In this document: in pieces, positions 55,862 to 64,000 of the stretch | Layout of the letters: the number at the start of each line of letters is the position of its first letter | How positions within the stretch are numbered: position 1 is the first letter of the stretch | The notes under the pieces: generated by a model | Databases searched by the model: none | What the model saw: the letters and a program-made list of their open reading frames with translations, nothing else | What the model was told of the DNA's origin: nothing | Program-made: the position numbers and the translations under genes | Assembly: GCA_963974475.1 (NCBI GenBank) | Contig: CAXBCR010000019.1 | Location: 1-64,000, forward strand | Origin: CAJXZP01 sp963974475 | Lineage (GTDB): Bacteria > Bacteroidota > Bacteroidia > Flavobacteriales_G > Salibacteraceae | DNA length: 64,000 nt | Direction of reading: 5' to 3'

Positions 55862-58800
55862 CTAAAAATCTAATCCTAAACTTAAATGCCACATTGGATC
55901 AAGAAAACCACCATCCTCAATCCCATACGCACGGTCCAAACGAACGTAATAGCCTAATAAAGTAGTTCTTAATCCCCAACCTAAAGCACCCACTAATGGG
56001 TCTTTTTTATTGTTGATTCTTACCGTAACATCGCTCCCTCCTTGTTGAATGGTACGGGTGTTGAATGCGTTTTTATCGCTCCATGGGTCAGGTCCAGTCC
56101 AAGCGGTTCCCACGTCACCAAAACCAACAATTTGAAAGTTTTTGATAAATTCCGATTTTAATGGTTTGGAAAACAGGTACTGAAAAATAGGTACACGCAA
56201 TTCAGAATTTAACACCACAAATGTATTTCCGTTTCTAATATTTTGGGTAAAGCCACGCATGTTAGTTGCCAATGCTTGCCAAAAGAAATTTTGGTCCTGT
56301 GCAATGTTTTGTTGGGTATTGAATCGTTCTCCAAAATTTATCCATTCATCTACAGAACCTAAGTAATACACTAGTTTTCGCTGGCCAAAAGAGGTGCTTC
56401 CGGCTAATCTGTTTGCCCATACAATGTTTCGGTGAACTTTGGTATAGGTTCTGAAATCGGCACCTACCACGTGAATGTCTTGGATACCTTTAGCTATTTC
56501 GGCATACGATTCTGCAAAAATCTTAAATCGCGAACCATTTTTAATGTTCATTGCAATGTCACGCGTATCGTCAAATATCAATTCTAATTTCAATCCTCCC
56601 CAGCTAGAACTAAAATCACTTGCAGCAAGAGATTGGTCATCTACCGCTTTTAAAATGTTTCGGTCATTTCTTAAATTAACGGTTGTTTTTAATGCCAATA
56701 CATTACTGAAAGGCCATGAAAAACTCACCTTAGCTTGATGAATTAACGAGGTGACATTATAATTTTGAGCAGTGGTTTGTTTCAATTGTTGGCGTTGAAA
56801 ACTCACCTTTTTATCCATCCGTTTTTTACGGTTAGTATAGCTTAAAAAGTACTCCGTACTGGCTCCATTTAATCCATATCTCATTCCTCCTGTAATGTTG
56901 TGGTCTTCCATCACATCAAAAAGGCTGATTTTAAAAACCGTTCCCATACCAGGATTGTTATATGGCCCGCCATTAAATGGCTGGTACAACTGATTTGCAA
57001 AATCAAAATCCACCGCTGTGGTTACATCCGTAGCTAAAAATGCAAGACGGTAATTTTCTTGTTTTGGAAATTTAAATTCTTCGCCCGCCTCTTCTTCCGG
57101 AGTCATATTCACCGATTTGAGGGTGATTAATTTAGAGTTTTTAATCGGTCCATCCGGGTTGCTTTTCCCTTTAGGAATACCTTTACCAAAAACATATTGA
57201 TTAATATCAATAGCCAAGCTGTCGTTATACACCCGAAGGTCGCGGAATGGCGGCTGAACCACATTAAACTGCGTTCCTTTTTCGGTACGTAATCTTTCTT
57301 GGGCTAGTTGTTTTTTATCTTGGCTTTCTCCAAATGCGGTAGGATTTACTTTTTTCTCTGCTACTTGGTCAAAGTCTTGAATGAAAAAACGGTATTTACC
57401 TTGATATTTAATCATTTCGGCATACTTTCTACTTTCCACACTCATGGATTGGTAAAGGATATTTCTTTTGTAATTAGAAATTGCGGTGGTTTTTGTAAAG
57501 TACCTGTAATGAATGGTGGTGTCAATGTGGCTAATAGCGCTATCCACTTCACCTACATACCGATTACGAATTCCATTCTCACCGCTAATGAAACTAAAGT
57601 ATTTGTCGTTCAAGGCATAAGGTAAACGCTCATCATAATCTTGCGAGTTGACCAATCGCTTGTAGACCTTGGGTTTTTCTTTATAATCGTATAAAAACAA
57701 ATCGGTGTTTTCCATCATTTTCGAAACATCGTCTTTTATTTTTACAGAATCCGAACCGCGATTGGATGCAAAAATTACGGTGTTTGAATTGGGAACGAAA
57801 CTCGGAGTTAAATCATCGTAAATGTCATTGGTGATTTGACGCATTGAGTTTTGGGAAAGGTTGAATACAAACAAATCGGATTGACTACCTTTAATCGCAG
57901 AAATGACTAAGCGTCTACCATCATTTGAAAAATTAAAACCCAATACCTTGTCCACCCGAACAAGTTCTCGCTTGTCCCATTTTTTTGTGGTTAAGTCGTA
58001 TATATCCAGTAATACCTTGCCTTTCTTTTCGTAAATCATCGCCAAAATTTCAGAAGAAGGACTCCAACCTAATAACGGATAACTTACATCTGCAATACGA
58101 TCTAGCTTATGGTTTCCTTTGGCAATTTTTTTGGTTTTGCTTTTGTCAATTTGATGTAACCAAACTTTATATTGCCCCAACTCGTTGGATGTATATGCCG
58201 CATATTGCGCATCTGGACTCAAAGAAATACGTTGGTATGAACGGGTCTTTTTTGTTCGTATTTTCAACTCTTCTCCAGCCGGAAGGGTACGTTGGGCATC
58301 ATCGGCAACGTATTTTGCGAGGTAATATTTTTGGGCAGATTCTATGAGTGTAGGCATGGATTGGCCTAATACAAATAGGAATCCGCTTTCTATACTTCGA
58401 CTTATTTTAGACATGTATAGAATGTTTGGGATAACCTCTGGGCCATAGATTTCAGAGATATAATACCATAACGCATGACCTGCAAAAGTGGCATCTTCAC
58501 CCGTTAACCGGTTAAGTTTGCCTATTTGCCCGTCCAGCACTAAGTCTCTAGCATGGTCGTCAATATCAACACTCCATCTTCGTGTAGCGTAAGATACCAG
58601 CCCATCAATATACCAATTGGGTATATTCATTAAGGCAGCATTTTTGACCATTTCTTTCCAATTTTTGCCAAACATTAACTGACGAACAATCACTTCGGTC
58701 AAACCACCTCGAATCTGTCTTTGAAGCTCTTTATGGTCACCATTAAAATATACAAAAAGTTTATTCCCTTGTAAATGGGTAGTTCCTCCAATGTTGTTGG

Positions 58801-59146
58801 CATCCGGAATTTCTAGTCCAATGTTACTTTGGTCAAATTCTGCTTGGGTATTAAAAACGAGGATATATACTTTTCCTCGCATGCGATAATCTAGTGTGTT
58901 TTGAAGTTTTTTTAAGGTGGTTACGCCCTCTTTAGCGGCAAAATCGGCAAGCGGACGGCCGGTTCCGTAAAAATACACATTGAAATTTTCATAATCCATG
59001 TGTTGCCAATTGGGCTCAAAAAACTGGAGTCTGTTTTTTCCAAACTCTTGATAAGAGCCTCTATAGAATTGAGCATTAGTGTTTTGTGCGATGAAAAAAG
59101 TCATCACGAAACCAAATAAAAAATAACATTTAAAAGTTCTATTCAT
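55862..59146 (-). CDS. TolB-like propeller fused to BamA/surface-antigen barrel
   Basis: 1,094 residues with a signal peptide (about 1-25, ending TNAQ). The middle holds WD40/PD40-like beta-propeller repeats (SLSPDAQYAAYTSNELGQYKVW, NDGRRLVISAIKGSQSDLFVF, LTPSFVPNSNTVIFASNRGSD). The C terminus is a beta-barrel of the bacterial surface antigen type, ending DPMWHLSLGLDF. This is the Bacteroidota type of outer-membrane protein often labelled TolB-like. An N-terminal peptidase MA-like fold is possible (YIDGLVSYATRRWS). It lies at the head of the acetyltransferase operon. Role unknown. Confidence 0.83.
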   Translation of the reverse strand: MNRTFKCYFLFGFVMTFFIAQNTNAQFYRGSYQEFGKNRLQFFEPNWQHMDYENFNVYFYGTGRPLADFAAKEGVTTLKKLQNTLDYRMRGKVYILVFNTQAEFDQSNIGLEIPDANNIGGTTHLQGNKLFVYFNGDHKELQRQIRGGLTEVIVRQLMFGKNWKEMVKNAALMNIPNWYIDGLVSYATRRWSVDIDDHARDLVLDGQIGKLNRLTGEDATFAGHALWYYISEIYGPEVIPNILYMSKISRSIESGFLFVLGQSMPTLIESAQKYYLAKYVADDAQRTLPAGEELKIRTKKTRSYQRISLSPDAQYAAYTSNELGQYKVWLHQIDKSKTKKIAKGNHKLDRIADVSYPLLGWSPSSEILAMIYEKKGKVLLDIYDLTTKKWDKRELVRVDKVLGFNFSNDGRRLVISAIKGSQSDLFVFNLSQNSMRQITNDIYDDLTPSFVPNSNTVIFASNRGSDSVKIKDDVSKMMENTDLFLYDYKEKPKVYKRLVNSQDYDERLPYALNDKYFSFISGENGIRNRYVGEVDSAISHIDTTIHYRYFTKTTAISNYKRNILYQSMSVESRKYAEMIKYQGKYRFFIQDFDQVAEKKVNPTAFGESQDKKQLAQERLRTEKGTQFNVVQPPFRDLRVYNDSLAIDINQYVFGKGIPKGKSNPDGPIKNSKLITLKSVNMTPEEEAGEEFKFPKQENYRLAFLATDVTTAVDFDFANQLYQPFNGGPYNNPGMGTVFKISLFDVMEDHNITGGMRYGLNGASTEYFLSYTNRKKRMDKKVSFQRQQLKQTTAQNYNVTSLIHQAKVSFSWPFSNVLALKTTVNLRNDRNILKAVDDQSLAASDFSSSWGGLKLELIFDDTRDIAMNIKNGSRFKIFAESYAEIAKGIQDIHVVGADFRTYTKVHRNIVWANRLAGSTSFGQRKLVYYLGSVDEWINFGERFNTQQNIAQDQNFFWQALATNMRGFTQNIRNGNTFVVLNSELRVPIFQYLFSKPLKSEFIKNFQIVGFGDVGTAWTGPDPWSDKNAFNTRTIQQGGSDVTVRINNKKDPLVGALGWGLRTTLLGYYVRLDRAYGIEDGGFLDPMWHLSLGLDF

Positions 59147-59257
59147 TCAGGTTCGACCTAAATTTGTGGCTCAATTTATTTATTACAAAAGATGTAAAAG
59201 TAAGATTTATTGTGTTTCACTTTAAATTTAATTTTACCCTCCTAAAATAATACACGT

Positions 59258-59899
59258 ATGTTAACAGTTCACAAGTTGGTTTTTAATGCATTTCAAGAAA
59301 ATACGTACGTAATTGAAGCCGAAAATAAGGATTGTATAATCATAGATCCAGGGTGCTCCAATGCCTCAGAGAATGAAGTTTTGAAATCTATGATAACCCG
59401 TAATTCGTTGCATCCGGTCGCGTTGGTTTTGACTCATTTCCACTTAGATCACGTTTTTGGTAATCAGTTTGTATGTAACGAATGGAACCTTAAACCTACC
59501 GGTCATAAAGATGGAGAGGCTACAATGAATGGGAATAAACGTGCGTGCGAGATGTACGGATTGCCGTATATTCCATCTCCGCCTATCCAAAATTTCATAA
59601 ATCATGAAGATGAAATTAAGTTGGATACCGAAATAATTAAAGTACTTCACGTACCCGGACATGCTACGGGGCACGTTGCCTTGGTAAGCGAGGGTTCTAA
59701 TTGGGTAATTGCAGGCGATGTTCTTTTTCAAAATGGGATTGGACGTACCGATTTGCCTGGGGGTAATTTTGATGTCTTAGAAAGTTCTATCAAAGAAAAA
59801 ATGTATAAACTGCCTGATAATATGGTGGTGTATTGCGGTCATGGTGCAGAAACCACCATTGGAAATGAAAAATATGCGAATCCGTTTGTGAGGGAATAG
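59258..59899 (+). CDS. MBL-fold metallo-hydrolase (glyoxalase II-like)
   Basis: 213 residues. Zinc-site motifs are THFHLDHVFG, HVPGHATGHV, IAGDVLFQNGIGRTDLPGG and CGHGAETTIG, typical of hydroxyacylglutathione hydrolase-like and related thioester hydrolases. No signal peptide. It stands alone on the plus strand, and its specificity cannot be set from sequence. Confidence 0.9.
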   Translation: MLTVHKLVFNAFQENTYVIEAENKDCIIIDPGCSNASENEVLKSMITRNSLHPVALVLTHFHLDHVFGNQFVCNEWNLKPTGHKDGEATMNGNKRACEMYGLPYIPSPPIQNFINHEDEIKLDTEIIKVLHVPGHATGHVALVSEGSNWVIAGDVLFQNGIGRTDLPGGNFDVLESSIKEKMYKLPDNMVVYCGHGAETTIGNEKYANPFVRE

Positions 59900-59987
59900 T
59901 TATTGAACCTTGGCGTAATTATTGCTAAATGCGGCAATGAAATTTACTATTGAATTTCCTTATATTTACACCAAATTAATATGCCTT

Positions 59988-60782
59988 ATGAAAAGATTTT
60001 TATTTTTTATCCTCGCCATCTTTACCCTTCAATTTATTTCTTGCAAAAAAGAAAATCCAACTCCCGCCTCTGCGACATACACGGTCACAGAGTACAATAA
60101 CGGTAGATTGTATAAGAAGTACGTGTATAGCCCAAATCGGTTATTGCAGTATTTTCAGTTTAATTATGATGGTTCGGTAACCGATTCTATTCACTTTTTT
60201 TACCATGGACAACATCTCGATTCGTTGTATACGTATACGTTCCCATCGGGAAATAAAGAATTAACGAGGTATAATTACAGCAATGATAAATTGGCTACTA
60301 TTTCAAAATATTACCGGAATGCACTAGCCGCTAATTACAATGTGATTTACAATAATTTTAATACCATTAGTCAAATCGAATTCTACGCTCCCACGCAACA
60401 ACCGAATAAGGGGCAGTATGTAATGACCAAAAATGGAAATGTGGATAGGTATAATAATGAATATATCGCTTCTATTTTTAATGAGAATTTTGAGTATAAT
60501 ATTTATGCCTACAACCAATATGAAAATGTGTTGCAGCCATTTTGGGTAATAGACCCTTCCATCTATTCGGTTTCTGCGAATTTACCGGTAGAGCGAATTA
60601 TTAATACAAGTGCAACAAACGATGGTAGTAAAAATCCGGATGCCAAATGGTATTACAAGAATCAAAAATTTCACTATGAATATACTTTCTACGAAGACGG
60701 TAATGTAATGACCAAGTCTGTTTTAGATACAAGTAATATTGTTCTTGAAACCACTCGATACGAATACGAAACCAATAAGTAA
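59988..60782 (+). CDS. Lipoprotein of unknown function
   Basis: 264 residues from the ATG at 59988, chosen over a TTG at 59922 because it gives a proper lipoprotein signal (FLFFILAIFTLQFISC, Cys near 19). The body has repeating Tyr-rich strands (YKKYVYSPNRLLQYFQFNYDG, GQHLDSLYTYTFPSG), resembling YD-type or DUF4595-like repeats. It converges with the retropepsin-like gene, with one base between the stops. Confidence 0.8.
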   Translation: MKRFLFFILAIFTLQFISCKKENPTPASATYTVTEYNNGRLYKKYVYSPNRLLQYFQFNYDGSVTDSIHFFYHGQHLDSLYTYTFPSGNKELTRYNYSNDKLATISKYYRNALAANYNVIYNNFNTISQIEFYAPTQQPNKGQYVMTKNGNVDRYNNEYIASIFNENFEYNIYAYNQYENVLQPFWVIDPSIYSVSANLPVERIINTSATNDGSKNPDAKWYYKNQKFHYEYTFYEDGNVMTKSVLDTSNIVLETTRYEYETNK

Positions 60783-60783
60783 T

Positions 60784-61887
60784 TTACCGCAAAAACACCG
60801 CTTTAGTGAAAGGAAATGTGATTTCAATCGAATCTCTTAAAATAGTGGTGACTTTTTCGGTTGGTTTATTGGTATCCGAAATCATTTTACAATAATCGAG
60901 TTTTGTAAAAGTGGAATAACGAGTCGAATCTTCCTGAATTACTTCCTCATATAGTTGCAAGTTTTTGGAAGCTTCGGTACCGTTGTATAAAAGTGAAACC
61001 TTCATTTTATCATCAATAAAACGCGTTTTGTAGCCTAGGTTTTCTTCGGCAGAGTAGTCAAATTCTTTTACTTGGGTTAATAAAAGGTGATTTTGATTCC
61101 AATCAAGCGTAATAATATAATTTTTAAAAAACCGTGTGCCTAAGGTGGAGGAAGTTGGAGCGACTGAAGCTTGACAGATTTGATGATGGAGCTCAATAGT
61201 GCCAAATTGGAGTGTGTCGGGCTTGAAAAAGTTTAGCGTGTCGGGCGCACCAATTCCGTAGATACCACTCGAGTTATTTCCGTAGGCAAAATTATGCGGC
61301 ACGTTTGGGTTGGCTTTCAACACTTCTTGGTAGGTATGATTGCTAAGGTCAATATAGCCACTAGCGCCTGAATCTAGCGTTACATTGCGTTCGATTACCT
61401 TACCCATTTGGATAGCTAAAACGGGCGTTCCGGTGGTCTTTGTGGTAAACGGAATGGTATCCAGATTCGGTAAAAAGGAAAGGGAATCGATATGGCTCGC
61501 AATAATTATTTCTTGTTTTTGATAATCAATTTGCCAAATGGAATGACGCATGGTATTGGCGCCTAAAATCCCATCAATTTGCAAACAACCGATTTCTGTG
61601 GATTTGGTGAAATCCATTATAGCTGTTCCCGTTTTTAAGTACGGAATTCCGCCAATTTCTAGGGCATCGATGTAGGCATAATTCACTTTTTCTCGATGAC
61701 CTTGACTTCCTTTCGTATTGTGTTGTCCAACTGGTTTAAGGTTAAGTTTCTCACTCAATTCGTTGGTGATTACGTTTGGGGCTCCGGTATCAAACAGAAA
61801 ATCATAATCTTCTCCCGCTATTCGTACGTGTAGAATGATAAACTTAATAGCATTGGTGTTAAGGATAGGAAATAATTCAGGTGCGAT
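60784..61887 (-). CDS. Retropepsin-like aspartyl protease without a normal start
   Basis: The frame is open from just after a TAA (61890-61888) and covers 367 residues. Both catalytic Asp motifs are in this frame: FDTGAPN (near residue 33) and TLDSGASGYIDL. Yet no ATG, GTG or TTG occurs before the first motif; the first TTG (61758) lies after it and would delete the active site. Either an ATC/ATT codon starts the protein, or the signal peptide was lost and this is a truncated pseudogene. Homologues usually begin with a lipoprotein signal. A -7 element just upstream suggests that transcription persists. Confidence 0.65.
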   Translation of the reverse strand: MAPELFPILNTNAIKFIILHVRIAGEDYDFLFDTGAPNVITNELSEKLNLKPVGQHNTKGSQGHREKVNYAYIDALEIGGIPYLKTGTAIMDFTKSTEIGCLQIDGILGANTMRHSIWQIDYQKQEIIIASHIDSLSFLPNLDTIPFTTKTTGTPVLAIQMGKVIERNVTLDSGASGYIDLSNHTYQEVLKANPNVPHNFAYGNNSSGIYGIGAPDTLNFFKPDTLQFGTIELHHQICQASVAPTSSTLGTRFFKNYIITLDWNQNHLLLTQVKEFDYSAEENLGYKTRFIDDKMKVSLLYNGTEASKNLQLYEEVIQEDSTRYSTFTKLDYCKMISDTNKPTEKVTTILRDSIEITFPFTKAVFLR

Positions 61888-61905
61888 TTATTTAAGTGGA
61901 AATAT

Positions 61906-61913
61906 CAAAGGTA
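61906..61913 (-). promoter_or_regulatory. -7 element (TACCTTTG) before the retropepsin-like gene
   Basis: The reverse complement of CAAAGGTA is a perfect TAnnTTTG, 18 bp before the first open codon. Confidence 0.5.
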
Positions 61914-61985
61914 TAATGAGGTGTGAAACCTGTATAAAAAACAAAATTTCAGTAAGTAAATGGATCACAATATATTAGGTTTTAT

Positions 61986-61993
61986 TATATTTG
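61986..61993 (+). promoter_or_regulatory. -7 element (TATATTTG) of the SBBP-repeat gene
   Basis: A perfect TAnnTTTG 21 bp before the ATG at 62015, divergent from the element at 61906. No TTG is found at the usual distance. Confidence 0.6.
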
Positions 61994-62014
61994 AGCAACC
62001 AAAAAATACTAATT

Positions 62015-64000
62015 ATGAAAAAGCTAATTTTTATTATTGTTGTCGGATGTTTAATACTAACATCCGCTAGTTATGGGCAAACCAATTTTCCCGATTATTT
62101 TAATGAACCTGCCTCAAAAACATTTGCATATACTCAAAACAATGGGCAACTTACTGATATGAATAAGAACTTAGTAAATGATATTAAGTTTTATAAATTA
62201 TCGGCAGCTCTTTCAGTATATCTTCATGATGGTGGCACATTTAGTTATTCAGTAGTTAAAATGGATATTGATAGCATTACACCCGATTCTATAATTAAAG
62301 TAAACATGAATTTGGGAGGTGAATCAAACCGATGGAGTACACCCCAACAGTATAATGAAGTAGCGGGTTATCAAAATTTTTTCTTTAGTCATTGTCCTGA
62401 AGGTATTACTAATGTAAAAAGTTATGAACGAATAGTTTACCCTGAGGTGTATTCTAATATTGATTTCCATTTTTTTAGTAATGGACGGGGTATCAAAAAC
62501 TACTTTGTTATTAAGAAAGGTGGAAATCCCAATAATATTGAAATGAATTTTGACGGGCATGATAACCTTGATGCCACGAGTGGATATTTAAAAGTAATTG
62601 TGGGAAGTGATGAGTTAATTTTTCCAAGTGCAGTAGCGTATCAACTAGATCTCAACAATAATATAGTACCTTTAAACTGGCTCCCTATATTTGTTAAAAT
62701 TTCAGCAAGTACCGTGAAGATACAAACGGGTGCGTATGATTCTTCTTTACCATTAATTATACAAATGGGTGCTCCTACGGCTGCACAAAGCCACCCTCAA
62801 ATTGATAATTTGGAATGGAGTAGTTATTATGGTGGAAACATTAATGCTCAAACCAGGAATACGGATGTGGATAGTAAAGGAAATTACTACCAAGCAGGCA
62901 CTTCGTGGGCAGTAAATAATTTCCCGGTGACTCCGGGTGCATTTAGTTTCGTTGGATATGATTATTCTGATGGTGTTTTGGCTAAGTTTGATGCTAATGG
63001 AGTGCGTAAATGGGCAACCTATTTTGGGTCTAATAATGCCGAACCCGTTTTTATGGTAGGTATTGATAATAATGATAGTGTTTTTATAGCAGGCGAAACT
63101 TTTGGTGGTTCTTTAAGTACCAATAGTTTACCTTGGGCTAGTACGCCTCCTGCGGGTTCTTATGTAGATACAATTGGTGGAGGCGATGGTAATGCAGATC
63201 TATTTGTGGCACAAATAACTACCAATGGAAAAAGTTTATTATGGAGCACCTATTTTGGAGGTCCTGAGTTTGAATATTTTTACAATATTGATATAGATAA
63301 TAGTAACAATATTTATTTAGTAGGAATGGGTAAAAACAGCTCACCTCTACAATATAAGGCAGGAGCATATAATGATGCCTCTAGTGGTACATCGCAAAGT
63401 GGCGAAACTGGAATGATTGTAAAGTTTGACAATAATTTAGCTTTAAATTGGGCAACTCTATTTCCGTTAACCGCAAGTGGTTTTGATTGTTGTACAGGTA
63501 TTAATGGAATAGATCATGATGCTGTTGGAAATTTATATATAGCAGGTAGGGCCATGGGAGGTTTAAATACGGTTAACCCTGGAAGTGGTGCTTACTTTAT
63601 TTCAAGTTTAACCAATAATACGAATCAAGCCTTTGTCGCTAAATTTAATACCAACGATAACCTGGAATGGAGTACTTATTTTGCGGATTCTACTAGTGCT
63701 AGTTTTTCGGAAATTATTAATATAAAAGTATATAATAATTTATTGTATGTAGGTGGGCGTACCAATGATGATAATTTCCCTACATTGGCTACCGGAACGG
63801 CCTATACCGAATCATTTAATGGAACAGGATTGAACCCAAAAGATGATGGTTTTGTAGCTCGTTTTAATACTAACTCGCACCAATTAGAGTGGAGTACTTT
63901 TATAGGTGGAGCCGAAATTGATGATGTATATAGCTTAGCACTTGACAATAGAGGGTTCCTATTTATATCGGGAAGTACCAAAAGTAATAATATAAATTAT
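62015..64000 (+). CDS. Large SBBP/beta-propeller secreted protein, truncated by the window
   Basis: The frame is open for 662 codons from the ATG at 62015 to the window's end with no stop. A signal peptide (about 1-22, ending SYGQ) is followed by a DUF7948-like N-terminal region (about 40-250, with FAYTQNNGQ). Repeats of the SBBP type follow, LEWSSYYGGNI, RKWATYFGSNN, LLWSTYFGGPEF and LEWSTFIGGAE, which build a propeller. The family in Bacteroidota normally ends in a T9SS sorting domain; that end lies outside the window. Probably a large surface protein. Confidence 0.82.
   Translation, partial: MKKLIFIIVVGCLILTSASYGQTNFPDYFNEPASKTFAYTQNNGQLTDMNKNLVNDIKFYKLSAALSVYLHDGGTFSYSVVKMDIDSITPDSIIKVNMNLGGESNRWSTPQQYNEVAGYQNFFFSHCPEGITNVKSYERIVYPEVYSNIDFHFFSNGRGIKNYFVIKKGGNPNNIEMNFDGHDNLDATSGYLKVIVGSDELIFPSAVAYQLDLNNNIVPLNWLPIFVKISASTVKIQTGAYDSSLPLIIQMGAPTAAQSHPQIDNLEWSSYYGGNINAQTRNTDVDSKGNYYQAGTSWAVNNFPVTPGAFSFVGYDYSDGVLAKFDANGVRKWATYFGSNNAEPVFMVGIDNNDSVFIAGETFGGSLSTNSLPWASTPPAGSYVDTIGGGDGNADLFVAQITTNGKSLLWSTYFGGPEFEYFYNIDIDNSNNIYLVGMGKNSSPLQYKAGAYNDASSGTSQSGETGMIVKFDNNLALNWATLFPLTASGFDCCTGINGIDHDAVGNLYIAGRAMGGLNTVNPGSGAYFISSLTNNTNQAFVAKFNTNDNLEWSTYFADSTSASFSEIINIKVYNNLLYVGGRTNDDNFPTLATGTAYTESFNGTGLNPKDDGFVARFNTNSHQLEWSTFIGGAEIDDVYSLALDNRGFLFISGSTKSNNINY

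Overview
The window looks like a chromosomal segment of a marine-type Bacteroidota, most likely order Flavobacteriales. The DNA is AT-rich. Many secreted proteins end in a type IX secretion (T9SS) sorting domain with a PNP-type start and GxYxxxI-type strands. Many genes have the Bacteroidota -7 promoter element TAnnTTTG, in a few cases with a TTG about 17-20 nt upstream. Lipoproteins, a TonB-dependent receptor and a TolB/BamA-like fusion fit the same phylum. No rRNA, tRNA, CRISPR array or transposase was recognised.

Layout. 1-593: short tandem repeats and a terminator. 594-11929 (minus): three tandem paralogues of about 1,160 residues, T9SS-exported and adhesin-like, each with its own terminator and -7 element. 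12461-15654 (minus): the thrS-infC-rpmI-rplT translation operon, with infC apparently starting at AUA behind a strong Shine-Dalgarno sequence. 15783-26116 (plus): two related cassettes. Each starts with the same 5' block and a phase-variable-looking (CT)n tract in a signal peptide, then carries a different T9SS exoprotein and lipoprotein(s), and ends in the 5' part of an alpha/beta hydrolase gene. Copy 1 has 9 CT units and is in frame; copy 2 has 17 and is out of frame. 26125-28033 (minus): a GT4 glycosyltransferase and a formyltransferase. 28155-30170 (plus): a histone-deacetylase-family enzyme and murB. 30174-34705: an array in which the 3' end of murB recurs three more times around two paralogous T9SS genes with identical ends and different middles, a duplicated relic of a sorting domain, and a HigBA-type toxin-antitoxin pair.

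34718-38361 (minus): a probable copper-uptake locus with an OprC/NosA-like receptor, a Met/His-rich lipoprotein and a small Cys-containing protein. 38450-41705 (minus): kdnA and kdnB homologues for 8-amino-Kdo synthesis, with a small membrane protein and a hemerythrin-like protein. 42051-43469 (plus): a stand-alone ATPase behind nested inverted repeats. 43552-46789 (minus): a TauE-like half protein, an M20 amidohydrolase, a lipoprotein, SCO1, cytochrome c and a 46-residue membrane microprotein. 47028-49292 (plus): a CotH/lamin-tail T9SS protein. 49289-51495 (minus): a fatty-acid desaturase, then a cupin-hemerythrin-Crp/Fnr operon. 51584-59146 (minus): a TolB/BamA-like protein, MBOAT and AlgX-like O-acetyltransferase proteins, and an RluA-type pseudouridine synthase. 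59258-61887: an MBL hydrolase, a lipoprotein, and a retropepsin-like gene with no ordinary start. 62015-64000 (plus): the start of an SBBP-repeat protein that runs off the window.

A recurring theme is paralogues that keep one or both ends nearly identical while the rest differs. It is seen in the 15.8-25.4 kb cassettes, the 19.4-20.4 kb lipoproteins, the 30.2-34.3 kb pair and, more loosely, the three large adhesin-like genes. Together with the (CT)n tracts it suggests that the cell surface of this organism is diversified by recombination and slipped-strand mispairing. That is an inference from sequence alone.
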